A stretch of DNA of 64,000 nt, from positions 806,001-870,000 of the forward strand of contig CAWJNX010000001.1 in assembly GCA_963844395.1 (NCBI GenBank), in the 5' to 3' direction. Each line of letters opens with the position of its first letter. Position 1 is the stretch's first letter. Made by a program: the position numbers and the translations under genes. The DNA is from VRUE01 sp963844395. GTDB taxonomy: Bacteria; Actinomycetota; Thermoleophilia; Solirubrobacterales; 70-9. This document shows positions 28,692 to 36,857 of this stretch, piece after piece. Under the pieces are notes generated by a model. It was given only the letters and a program-made list of their open reading frames with translations, was not told the origin of the DNA and did no database searches.

Positions 28692-29110
28692 CATCCCCTG
28701 TACCGGGCCGGGACATATCCCATGGGACCGGGTGTACAGGCAAGTTTTCAGCGCCCTTCCAGTTTGGTAAACCTACGTCCCTAACCCCAAAAAGTCGGTA
28801 GAACTCGCCTACCGACTTATTAGTAGCCGCAATCTAGCCTCCTAGACATCCCGGACAGCCGACCGCATACTCGACTCATCGGGACAAGAGGTGAGGACGA
28901 AGGTCCCCATCGCAAACCCGGTGACAGGGTTCGGACGATTGCCGCATCATGGCGCCTCCCGCCGTCTGAGCCCATCAAATAAGCACCGGCCCCTGAAGAC
29001 GTACCCCTGCCCGTCCTGAGGGGCCACCTTGAATCGGCCGCCAGCATGGCGGTCGATTCTCGTTCGGGACGATTTCGATCGGCGAGGCACTGCGGGACGA
29101 ATTCTGCCCG
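28692..29110. other. Intergenic stretch with two dyad-symmetric elements
   Basis: No gene recognised. The first 50 bases hold nested dyads: outer CCTGTAC (28697-28703) with GTACAGG (28734-28740), enclosing the palindromes GGGACATATCCC and TCCCATGGGA. A clean hairpin follows at 28792-28818. The rest is open on the minus strand only as the out-of-frame run-on of the neighbouring lyase gene. Confidence 0.5.
28792..28818. terminator. Bidirectional terminator-like hairpin
   Basis: Perfect 10-bp stem AAGTCGGTAG / CTACCGACTT with a 7-base loop, preceded by an A run (ccccaaaa) and followed by attatt. It lies about 100 bp after ppx and would serve either strand; the T-tract is short. Confidence 0.6.
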
Positions 29111-30722
29111 TCAAGCCAAATTCGACTTGCGCGGATAGACGACCTCGGGGTCGGTGAGGACGTTCACCAGGGTCGGCCGGCCCGATTCGAATGCCCGCTC
29201 GAGTGCGGGCCGCAGCTGCTCGGGCTCGCGCACCTCGATCGCCATCGCACCCCAGTGCCTCGACCATCTTCTCGTAGGGGGTCTCGGGCCGCAGCTCGGC
29301 CGCCACCGAGTATCCGTAGAGGAATTTCATCGGGTGGTGCTCGAGGGCCCAGATGCCGTTGTTGCCCATCACGCCGACCACTGGCAGACCGTGACGCGCC
29401 AAAGTGTCGAACTCGATGCCCGCGAAGCCGAATGCGCCGTCGCCGAGCAGCAGACAGACCTGGCGCTCCGGATGGGCCAGCTTGGCGCCAATCGCCTGGC
29501 CCGGCCCGGCGCCGAGACAGCCGAACGGTCCCGGGTCCATCCAGCAGCCCGGCTCGTAGGTCTCGATGAAGCGGCCCGCGTAGGAGACGAAGTCGCCGCC
29601 GTCGCCGACCACGACCGCGTCGCGGTCGAGGACTTCGCCCAGCTCCTTGTAGATGCGGACGGGATGCAGCGGCGAGCGACCGTCGTTCAGCTCCTCCTGC
29701 TCGGCGGCCCGCTTCTCGGCCTCGACCGCCCGCAGCTCCTCCAGCCAGGCATCGCTGTGGCGGGGACCGCCGGCGACCGATTCGCGCAACGCCGCCAGCG
29801 TGGCGGCGACGTCACCGACCAGGTCCACCTCGGGCTCGCGGTTCGCCGTCAGCTCATTGGGGGCGACGTCGAGGCGAATCAGCTTCGTCTCCTCGCCGAA
29901 GCTGCCGCCGAAGCCGAGCCGGAAGTCGATCGGCACGCCGACGACCAGCGCCACGTCGGCCCCCTTCAGGCCGGCCCCGCGGGCGCGGCTGAAGGCCAGC
30001 TTGTGGTCGGCGGGCAGACAGCCGCGACCCAGCCCGTTGAGGAAGACGGGGATGCCGAGCGCCTCGGCCAGCGCCCGCAACTCGGTCTCGCCGTGGCCCC
30101 AGTACAGACCGCTCCCGGCCATGACCGCCGGCCGCTCGGCGCCGGCCAGCAGCGCCGCCGCCTCCTCGACCCCAGCGGCTGGCCGCGCCTCGCGCTCGGG
30201 TAGCGACGGGATCCCCGACTCGGCCTCGCTGAAGACCACGTCGAGCGGATAGTCGACGAAGGTCGGCCCGGAGGGGGAGCTCAGCGCCAAGTCGAGCGCC
30301 GCCGCAGTCCGTGCCGCGATCGCCCCCGGCTCCTTGACCGTCTCCGCCGACTTGACCAGCGGCGACACGAAGGGCAAATGATCGATCTCCTGCAGCGAGC
30401 CTGCCCCCCAGCGCATCTCGGGCGCCCGCCCACCCAGAACGCAGACGGGAGAGCAATTTGCCTGAGCCCCGGCAATCGCGCTCATCCCATTCGTCACCCC
30501 GGGCCCGGCCGTAAGCGCCGCCACCCCCACCGTGCGCGTCGCCTTGGCAAAACCCTCCGCAGCAAAAGCAGCCGACTGCTCATGCCGAACATCAACGATC
30601 TCAATCCCCTCGGCTTTGCAGCCGTCATAGATAGAGAAGAGATGACCACCCGACAACGTGAAGAGGTGCGTGACCCCCCTGGACTTAAGCGCCTTGGCGA
30701 CTAACCGCCCCCCATGATCCAT
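29111..30722 (-). CDS. TPP-dependent lyase/acetolactate synthase-like enzyme (2-hydroxyacyl-CoA lyase type), one frame break
   Basis: Thiamine-pyrophosphate enzyme with three classic domains. PYR-domain segment VRHEQSAAFAAEGFAKATRT with the catalytic Glu, ALTAGPGVTNGMSAIAGAQA, and the PP-domain motif LGDGAFGFAGIEFDTLARHG with NNG. The GDGAFGF and FEFDTL-like pattern is closer to 2-hydroxyacyl-CoA lyase/oxalyl-CoA decarboxylase than to anabolic AlsS/IlvB, so I leave the substrate open. Near 29249 an extra G shifts the frame; removing it gives ALGAMAIEVREPEQLRPALE and a true end VYPRKSNLA at 29111. ATG at 30722. In the parental arrangement tRNA-Leu lay just upstream on the same strand; the IS now separates them. 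Confidence 0.82.
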
Positions 30723-30745
30723 AGAAGCTGGAGCCTATTGGCACG

Positions 30746-30760
30746 GAATGCCCGGGGCGG
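30746..30760. repeat. Target-site duplication, left copy
   Basis: 15-bp direct repeat GAATGCCCGGGGCGG directly before the first TGT of the insertion sequence; the right copy is at 32037-32051 and covers the 3' end of tRNA-Leu. Confidence 0.85.
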
Positions 30761-32036
30761 TGTCCAGTTTCACAACATAGGCGACACCTGTGTCAGGACA
30801 TAGGAGACACCGAATGAGGGGAGTTCTCCTGTGGACAAGGCGCGGTATCTGGTGGAGGCCCATTTGTTGGAGGGCCGCTCGGTCAGCGAGCTGGCGGCGG
30901 CCCACGGAGTTCATCGCAGCTGGATCTACAAGCTTCTTGCCCGCTACAGGGCGGGCGGGTATGGCGCCTTGGAGCGACGCTCCAGGGCGCCGCGCAGCTC
31001 GCCAAACCGGACCTCTGTCGAGCTCGCCGATGCGATCGTCGCCCTGCGCAGGCAGCTGAGCGCCGAAGGCCACGACTGCGGAGCGACGACAATCGCCTAC
31101 CACCTGGCCGAGCGCTTCGATCGAGTCCCCTCGGTCTCGACGATCTGGCGGATCCTGCGGCGCGAGGGCCTGGTCTGCCCGCAACCCCAAAAGCGCCCGC
31201 GCTCCTCGCTCCTTCGCTTTGAAGCCGAGCTGCCCAACGAGATGTGGCAGGCCGACGTCACCCACTGGCCCCTCGCCACAGGAGGACACGCGGAGATTCT
31301 CAACATGCTCGACGACCACTCGCGCCTGTTTTTGGCCTCACGGGCATTCCCCACCGTCAAGGCGGCCGACGTGGTCAACGTCTTCCGCATGGCGATCGCC
31401 CTGCACGACGCTCCGGCGTCTTTGCTCTGTGACAACGGCGCCGTCTTCACGGCCACCCCGCGCGGCGGCAAAGTCCTCTTGCAGGCCGAGCTCGAGCGGC
31501 TCGATATTGCTGCCAAGAACTCGCGGCCCTACCACCCCCAGACATGCGGCAAGGTTGAGCGTCTGCACCAGACGCTCAAGCGCTACCTGGCAAACCAGTC
31601 CCCCGCCGGCACGCTCGCAGAGCTGCAAGCCCACCTCGATGCCTTCACCGGGTACTACAACGCGAAAAGGCCCCATAGGGCCCTGGGCGGACGCACTCCC
31701 CTGCAGGCCTACAGCGCCCGGATCAAGGCCAGGCCGCCCTCAAACGGTCGTCCCGAGACCCACTTCCGCGTCCGCCACGACAAGGTCGACTCCCAGGGCA
31801 CGGTCACCCTCCGCCACGACAGCAAGCTCCACCACATCGGCATCGGCAGGGCACACAAAGGCCGGCCGATCAAGCTCCTCGTCGCCGACCGCGACATCCG
31901 CGTGCTGGACCTAAAGACAGGCGAGCTGATCCGCCGGCTCATCCTCGATCCCGCTCGCGACTACCAGCCGATCGGAGGGCGTTGAGATGTCTACTATGTC
32001 CCGCGACATCTGTCTCCGATGTCGCGACACATCACA
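30761..32036 (+). mobile_element. IS481-family insertion sequence
   Basis: 1,276-bp element bounded by imperfect terminal inverted repeats that begin TGT. Over the outer 51 bases, left and reversed right ends agree at 36 positions, with a shared inner GGACATAG block. One transposase gene fills it. A 15-bp direct repeat flanks it. The right duplication lies across the 3' end of tRNA-Leu(UAA), so the tRNA remains whole. The frame and ends are intact, suggesting a recent insertion and a potentially active element. Confidence 0.9.
30831..31985 (+). CDS. IS481-family DDE transposase
   Basis: 384 residues. N-terminal helix-turn-helix LEGRSVSELAAAHGVHRSWI, then a second winged portion (TIAYHLAERFDRVPSVSTIW). 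The rve-type DDE catalytic core has Asp in MWQADVTHW, Asp in LLCDNGAVFT and Glu in HPQTCGKVERLHQTLKRYL. The C-terminal extension RVRHDKVDSQGTVTLRHDSK is typical for IS481 transposases. GTG start. No frameshift or stop. Confidence 0.93.
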   Translation: MDKARYLVEAHLLEGRSVSELAAAHGVHRSWIYKLLARYRAGGYGALERRSRAPRSSPNRTSVELADAIVALRRQLSAEGHDCGATTIAYHLAERFDRVPSVSTIWRILRREGLVCPQPQKRPRSSLLRFEAELPNEMWQADVTHWPLATGGHAEILNMLDDHSRLFLASRAFPTVKAADVVNVFRMAIALHDAPASLLCDNGAVFTATPRGGKVLLQAELERLDIAAKNSRPYHPQTCGKVERLHQTLKRYLANQSPAGTLAELQAHLDAFTGYYNAKRPHRALGGRTPLQAYSARIKARPPSNGRPETHFRVRHDKVDSQGTVTLRHDSKLHHIGIGRAHKGRPIKLLVADRDIRVLDLKTGELIRRLILDPARDYQPIGGR

Positions 32037-32051
32037 GAATGCCCGGGGCGG
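32037..32051. repeat. Target-site duplication, right copy
   Basis: Second copy of the 15-bp direct repeat; it overlaps the last bases of tRNA-Leu (32040-32051) and thus preserves the acceptor stem. Confidence 0.85.
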
Positions 32052-32125
32052 GACTCGAACCCGCAAGCCCCCTGAGGGGCAGCGCATTTTAAGTGCGCCG
32101 CTTTTGCCAGTTTCGCCACCCGGGC
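32040..32125 (-). tRNA. tRNA-Leu (TAA)
   Basis: Class II tRNA on the minus strand starting GCCCGGGTGGCGAAACTGG, with anticodon loop CTTAAAA (anticodon UAA), a long variable arm around CTGCCCCTCAGGGGGC, T-arm GCGGGTTCGAGTCCCGC and a complementary acceptor 3' strand. CCA is not encoded. The IS481 element sits three bases beyond its 3' end. Confidence 0.95.
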
Positions 32126-32252
32126 CCGACCGATGGTATCCAGGGACGTTCGGCACGGCTAAATGCTGGGTAAATGTTTGTCCTGACCGCAACTAGTCCG
32201 CCGCTATGGTGTCGATAGATACGGAAACACAGGCTTCCCTGGAGAGTGCAGC

Positions 32253-33806
32253 TTGGAGGCATCGGCTCTAACCCACGCCAGTCAACGCGGACTTCTCGCC
32301 CGCCGCTCGCCGCTGCTCAAGCTGCAGGGGGATGGCCGCCTGATCGCGATGGCGAGGAGCGGCAACTCCGGTGCCTTCGAGACGATCGTCGACCGCTACC
32401 AGGGCCGCCTGCTCGGCTTCTGCCGGCAGATGCTGGGTTCCACCGAGGACGCGGAGGACGTCCTCCAGGAGGTCTTCGTCAACGCCTACCGGGCGATGCT
32501 GGCCGACGAGCGCGAGATCAACCTGCGCCCGTGGCTGTATCGGATCGCCCGCAACCGCTGCCTCAACCATCTGCGCAAACCGACCGCCGACGCCAAGGAA
32601 TCGATGGACATGGTCCCCGTGGTCGAGGCCGCGACGACCGCCGAGAAGGTCCACAACCGCGAGGAGTTCCGCCAGCTGCTCAGCGACGTCGGCAAGCTTC
32701 CCGAGACGCAGCGCTCGGCGCTGCTCCTGCGCGAGATGGATGCGATGTCCTACGAGGAAATCGCCGCCGCGATGGAGACCAGCGTGCCTTCGGTCAAGTC
32801 GCTGCTGGTGCGGGCGCGGATCTCGCTCGCCGAGGCGAGCCAGGCCCGCCAACTGACCTGCGGCGAGGTCCGGCTGGAGCTGGCCGAGGCCGCCGAGGGC
32901 CTGCGCAAGGTCGCCGGCCCGGTACGGCGGCACGTGCGCGACTGCGACGAGTGTGGCGACTTCCGCGCCCAGATCCGCTCCAACGAGAAGGCGATGGCGG
33001 CACTCTTCCCCGTAGCCCCCCTTCTGGCACTCAAAGCCTTCATCGTCTCTAAGCTCGGTCTCGGTGGCGCCGGCGGTGGCGCGACGAGTGGCGCGACCGC
33101 AGCGGCGAGCGCGGGTGCGGGCGCAACGGCCACCGCCACCGGGGCGGGCGCGGTCGGCACCGTCGGTGCGGCGCTCGGCGGCAGTGGCGCCGCCGGCGGG
33201 CTCGGCGCGGTCGGCGGAGCGATCGGCAGCAAGGCCGTCGCCGGGGTAATCACCGCGGCGGCGCTCACCGCTGGCGCGGTCGGCGTTCAGGATCGGGTCG
33301 TCAACCCGCCCACTCCCCCGGCCAACGTCTCCACCGCCACTCCGGGACAGACCGCATCGGTCGCGCCAGGACATGCCGCGCCCGCCCCCGTCCACGCCGA
33401 AGCCAAGCATGCGCCGGAACCGGCGCCGGTCACGGCGCCGGCCGCGGAGCCCGCGCCTGCCGACCTCGCACCGATCGAGCCCGAGGCGACGGGCCATGTG
33501 GCAGCCGGCCCCTCGACCCTGGTCGTCGCGGGTGGCGAAGAGTCCCCCGTCGCGAAAGCCGGCGAACCCGGCGTGACCGCGGCCAAACCGCCTACCGGCG
33601 CCGCCGGGGCGCCCGCGGGCAGCGAAACGGTCGTCGTCACGGTCGGCGGCTCGCCCAGCAGCGCCCCACCCGCTGAAAGCGCCCCGCCGCCCAGCGAATC
33701 GCCTCCTTCCGAATCGCCTCCGCCGCCGCCTCCGGCCGAACCGCCGGCCGAATCGCCGCCTCCGGCCGTCTCCGGCGCCGTCGAAGTCGCGGTCCCCGCC
33801 GAATAG
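32253..33806 (+). CDS. ECF sigma factor fused to anti-sigma-like zinc finger and membrane/extracytoplasmic tail
   Basis: 517 residues, over twice the usual ECF length. Sigma region 2 at about 40-105 (GAFETIVDRYQGRLLGFCRQ, EDAEDVLQEVFVNAYRAML) and region 4 at about 150-205 (LPETQRSALLLREMDAMSYE, SVPSVKSLLVRARISL). Next, at about 210-240, a ZAS-type motif HVRDCDEC (H-x3-C-x2-C) as found in anti-sigma factors. A Gly/Ala-rich stretch with a probable membrane span (AVAGVITAAALTAGAVGVQD) follows, then about 170 residues rich in Pro, Ala and Glu ending in SESPP/PPAE repeats. TTG at 32253 follows GGAGAG with six-base spacing. The layout suggests a sigma factor tethered to the membrane and self-restrained. 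No separate anti-sigma gene is next to it. Confidence 0.85.
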   Translation: MEASALTHASQRGLLARRSPLLKLQGDGRLIAMARSGNSGAFETIVDRYQGRLLGFCRQMLGSTEDAEDVLQEVFVNAYRAMLADEREINLRPWLYRIARNRCLNHLRKPTADAKESMDMVPVVEAATTAEKVHNREEFRQLLSDVGKLPETQRSALLLREMDAMSYEEIAAAMETSVPSVKSLLVRARISLAEASQARQLTCGEVRLELAEAAEGLRKVAGPVRRHVRDCDECGDFRAQIRSNEKAMAALFPVAPLLALKAFIVSKLGLGGAGGGATSGATAAASAGAGATATATGAGAVGTVGAALGGSGAAGGLGAVGGAIGSKAVAGVITAAALTAGAVGVQDRVVNPPTPPANVSTATPGQTASVAPGHAAPAPVHAEAKHAPEPAPVTAPAAEPAPADLAPIEPEATGHVAAGPSTLVVAGGEESPVAKAGEPGVTAAKPPTGAAGAPAGSETVVVTVGGSPSSAPPAESAPPPSESPPSESPPPPPPAEPPAESPPPAVSGAVEVAVPAE

Positions 33807-33839
33807 CGACAACTGCGTCCACCAGCCCGCGCTCGAGCC

Positions 33840-34766
33840 CTAGCCGAGCCCGATCACTTTGAGACGCCGCATCAAGCAGGTGCCGGCGAACTCGCGAGTC
33901 TGAGCGAGCGAGTAGCCGAACATCTCGTAATCCTCGTCTTCCGGGGCCCAGGGCGGCGAGAGAACCTTGTCCGCCACCGGGAGCGACTCCTCCAGGGTGC
34001 TCTGGATCGCCTGCTTGTAGCGGTCGTCCTCATGCGCTTTCTCGCGCAGGAAGACGGAGCCGAAGGCGACGTGGCGGTGCTCGTCGCGGGCGACGTTCTG
34101 GAAGCCCGCGACGAAGGCGGGAAGCGTGCCTTCTCGTTCGTTGAAGTCCATGATGAAGTGCTGCCCGGTGAGGGCCAGCATCCCCTCGATCACCATGTGG
34201 TAGAGCGTCACCGCCTCGACCAGCGCCTCGCCGTCCTCCGGCTCGGCCGAGAGCCGTTCGGTCCGCTTCCTCAGCATCTCGTCGAAGAGGCGGCCGAAGT
34301 TCTGGTTGAGGTGCTGCGAGGTCTCGGTGAGCATTTCGGAGAGGCCGTCGGCCTCGAGCACGCCGACCTCGCGGTAGAAGCGCTCGAAGAAGCGAACGTG
34401 GCGGGCCTCGTCGGCGATCTGAGTGCAGAGGAAGATCTGCTGGTCCTCGGTCGGCGCAGCCCGCATGATCGGCCCCAGCTCCTCAGCCACCTTCTGCTCG
34501 CCGATGAAGAACGAGGAGAGCCCGTACATCCGCTGGAAGCGCTCTTCTGGGCCGATCCGCTCGTGCCAGTCTTCCCGGTCGCGGGAGAAGTCGAGCTCCT
34601 GGGTCTGCCACTGCTGGCGCTCCCAGAGCATGTAGAGCTCCGCGTAGGTGAGGAGCTTGATGTCGGCGGTGCGGTCGGCGTCGGCGTTCAGGGCCGGGTC
34701 GGCCGTCGCCTGGAAGTCGGCCCGCTCGGTCCGCGGCTGGGTCCCGGTTGCCTCTTTGGCCTCCAT
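33840..34766 (-). CDS. R2-like ligand-binding oxidase (R2lox; ribonucleotide reductase R2 homologue)
   Basis: 308-residue ferritin-like di-metal protein. Opening LLTYAELYMLWERQQWQTQE (first metal Glu region), QIADEARHVRFFERF (Glu and His) and NVARDEHRHVAFG (Glu and His) supply the carboxylate/His ligands. The length and the ELDF and ARDEHRH patterns are those of R2lox, which carries a Mn/Fe cofactor and does not support ribonucleotide reduction; mycobacterial homologues bind a long-chain fatty acid. ATG at 34766 follows GGAGGAG. Convergent with the sigma factor gene. Confidence 0.85.
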   Translation of the reverse strand: MEAKEATGTQPRTERADFQATADPALNADADRTADIKLLTYAELYMLWERQQWQTQELDFSRDREDWHERIGPEERFQRMYGLSSFFIGEQKVAEELGPIMRAAPTEDQQIFLCTQIADEARHVRFFERFYREVGVLEADGLSEMLTETSQHLNQNFGRLFDEMLRKRTERLSAEPEDGEALVEAVTLYHMVIEGMLALTGQHFIMDFNEREGTLPAFVAGFQNVARDEHRHVAFGSVFLREKAHEDDRYKQAIQSTLEESLPVADKVLSPPWAPEDEDYEMFGYSLAQTREFAGTCLMRRLKVIGLG

Positions 34767-34882
34767 CTACGCTCCTCCTCGGCTCGACTGCGGGGCCCGG
34801 CCGAGACTAGCACCGGTTTGGCCAGTCAGCCAGTTTCAACTCGAAGCTTTGCCCCGCCTATAGCCGGTAAAAAGCATCGAGT

Positions 34883-35596
34883 TCAGACGGAAAGCGTCTC
34901 GCCTGGCTTCATCAGGACGACCTTCGAGGAGGTCTTCGACTCGACCTCGGCTTTGAAGGCCTCGCTGTCGGTCGAGATCGGCGGGAAGGTGTCGTAGTGC
35001 ATGGGGATCGTGGTCGGAGCGCCGATCAGCTCGGCGGCCACCGCCGCGTCGTGGCGGTCCATCGTGTAGTGGCCGCCGATCGGCATCAGCGCGACGTCAA
35101 CCGGGTTGCGTTCCGCAATCAGCTTCATGTCGCCGAACAGGCAGGTGTCGCCGGTGTGGTAGACGGTCGTCCCGCCGATCCGGATCACGAGCCCGGTCGC
35201 GTGGCCCAATGAGACCCCGTGCTCGGCGCTGTAGGGCGCCTCTTCGGAGCCGGGAGCGGTGCTCGTGTGCCAGGCCGGGACCAGCTTGATCCAGCCCCAG
35301 TCGAACTCGATCGTGCCGCCCAGGTTTGGGTCGCTGACTGCCTCGACCCCCTGCCCTTCAAGCCAGTTGGCCAGCTCGACGATGGCGACGCAATGCGCCC
35401 CGGTCCGCTTGGCGACCGCGACGGCGTCGGCGAGGTGGTCGGCGTGGCCGTGGCTGAGCGCGATGTGGGTCGGGTCAACTTCCTCGGCGCTCGCCACTGC
35501 AGCCGGGTTGTTGGGCTTCAGAAACGGGTCAACGAGAAGCCTCGTCTCACCCTTGCTCAGCTCAAAGCACGAATGGCCGTGGAATCGGATCTCCAT
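34883..35596 (-). CDS. UPF0173-type metal-dependent hydrolase (UlaG-like MBL fold)
   Basis: 237 residues. Compact MBL fold: EIRFHGHSCFELSKGETRLL, LLVDPFLKPNN, metal motif LSHGHADHLAD, TVYHTGDTCLFGDM, ALMPIGGHYTMD and IPMHYDTFPP. These match the UPF0173/YtkL family, often annotated as metal-dependent hydrolase; the physiological substrate is unknown. Starts 2 bp after the stop of the small gene upstream (35599), so both form an operon. Confidence 0.88.
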   Translation of the reverse strand: MEIRFHGHSCFELSKGETRLLVDPFLKPNNPAAVASAEEVDPTHIALSHGHADHLADAVAVAKRTGAHCVAIVELANWLEGQGVEAVSDPNLGGTIEFDWGWIKLVPAWHTSTAPGSEEAPYSAEHGVSLGHATGLVIRIGGTTVYHTGDTCLFGDMKLIAERNPVDVALMPIGGHYTMDRHDAAVAAELIGAPTTIPMHYDTFPPISTDSEAFKAEVESKTSSKVVLMKPGETLSV

Positions 35597-35598
35597 CG

Positions 35599-35928
35599 TC
35601 AGCTCTCTCCTCCCGAATCTGGGGTCTCGGTCATCTCCTCATGCAATGCCCAACCGACGGCGACGCCAACCATCATCCCCATCCGTGCCTCCTCGGCGAG
35701 CAGGGTCTTGACCGCAGCGATCCGCTCGTCGGGGCCGGGGACGGTCGCCGCCCGCAACGCCTCCGCCTCGTGCGACTCGCCGAACCAGCCGCCCTCGGCG
35801 AGCGCGGTGGCGAGGACCCGCTGCAGCTTCGGGGCGGCGCGGGCGACGATCGTCTCCGCCTCGGCGAAGCGCTCGGCGTCGGCCAGCCGCTCGATCGCGG
35901 CGTCCAGCTCCTCGTCGCTATAAGGCAC
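35599..35928 (-). CDS. Small helical protein of unknown function
   Basis: 109 residues, mostly helical and acidic: YSDEELDAAIERLADAERFA, ETIVARAAPKLQRVLATALA and KTLLAEEARMGMMVGVAVGW. No known motif recognised. Its stop is 2 bp before the UPF0173 start, so it is the first gene of that operon. Its frame and composition are normal for the region. The 50-bp palindrome copy 3 lies 12 bp upstream of the ATG. Confidence 0.65.
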   Translation of the reverse strand: MPYSDEELDAAIERLADAERFAEAETIVARAAPKLQRVLATALAEGGWFGESHEAEALRAATVPGPDERIAAVKTLLAEEARMGMMVGVAVGWALHEEMTETPDSGGES

Positions 35929-35940
35929 CGCATCAGCCTA

Positions 35941-35990
35941 GACGTGCCGCAGCTAAGAGGACACTATGGGTACCTAAGCTGCGGCACGTC
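35941..35990 (+). repeat. 50-bp palindromic repeat, copy 3
   Basis: Arms 35941-35957 and 35974-35990 (16 of 17 pairs), loop AGGACACTATGGGTAC. The right arm supplies the last codons and the TAG stop of the rhomboid-like gene; the left arm is 12 bp from the next gene's start. Compare copies at 4528 and 14574. Confidence 0.9.
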
Positions 35991-36763
35991 CGCCGCCGAG
36001 ACGAGCGGCGGCTAATCCGGCGAGGCCCCCAACCGCGCCACCGGCGAGGCCGGCGAAGACGTCGGCGGTCGAACTCGAAGATCGGCAGCGCCAGCAGGAC
36101 GGCCGCGGCGACCGCCACCCCGACCATGTCGTACTCCTGGTCGATCGCGCCGCGCGCTTCGGAGCGACGGATCGCAAACCAGGCGGCGAGGGCGCCCAGC
36201 GCCATCCCGTTGCCGCCGGCGATCACCGCGATCTCTCCCTGGGCGTCGGCGACGCCGCTCGCGGCCAGCATTCCAAGTGAGCCGCAGGCGAGGAGCAGCA
36301 GTGCGGTGGGGGCGCTGCCGAGGCGGCGCTCCAGCCCCAGCCCGAAGATCGCCAGGCCGAGGGCGACGACGAACAGGTAGCCGACGTCGGCGTAGGCGAA
36401 GGGGGCGGTCAGGAACCGCCACCACTCGTCATCGATCGGGACGATCAGGGCGCCGAGCGTCGCCAATGACTCGCCGCTCGCCTTCTGCACGAGCAGCAGC
36501 GCAGCCGGGCCGAGGATGGCGGCGAGCGTGGCGTAGGGACGGTGTCCGGCTCGCGCCTCGCCGCCGCCGCGACGACGCAGGCGGATGCGGAAGATCCGGC
36601 TCCCCGGGCCGCGCCGCGGCTTCGGCTCGAGCCCGTCGCCGCGCCGCTCTAGCTTCGGCGCCCGCTTGCGCAGGCGTGCGCCGCAGTACGGGCACTCGGT
36701 GACATAGGGACTGACCTCGGAGCCGCAGTTCTTGCAGATGACGCTGAGCTCAGTCTCGCTCAT
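35974..36763 (-). CDS. Zinc-ribbon rhomboid-like membrane protein, one frame break
   Basis: N-terminal zinc ribbon with CKNCG and CPYCGARLRK pairs, then a basic linker and five to six membrane segments (ATLAAILGPAALLLVQ, YLFVVALGLAIFGLGLERRL, GIAVIAGG-type helix, MVGVAVAAAVLLALPIFEF). The region that would carry the rhomboid catalytic GxSG reads GGNGMALGALAAW: Asn replaces Ser, so protease activity is unlikely. One extra base near 36068 breaks the frame; removing it gives TADVFAGLAGGAVGGLAGLA, ending GGGRAAA inside palindrome copy 3. ATG at 36763. Confidence 0.7.
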
Positions 36764-36857
36764 GATCGTCCGAGGATAAACCCCCTGTCGCGGCCGCTCG
36801 CGGGCACTCGCCGGTGGCATACTGCGAAGACACCCCGTCTTCGAGGAGGAATACAGC

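Noticed and set aside
29154..30203. 349-codon frame opposite the TPP-enzyme gene
   Set aside because: Antisense shadow; TPP motifs are on the minus strand.
31987..32196. 69-codon frame over the IS right end
   Set aside because: It is the antisense of tRNA-Leu (TRTRKPPEGQ type) and part of the IS terminal repeat.
32268..33812. 514-codon frame opposite the sigma-factor gene
   Set aside because: Composed of Arg/Gly/Ala runs from the shadow of a high-GC gene; the sigma domains are on the other strand.
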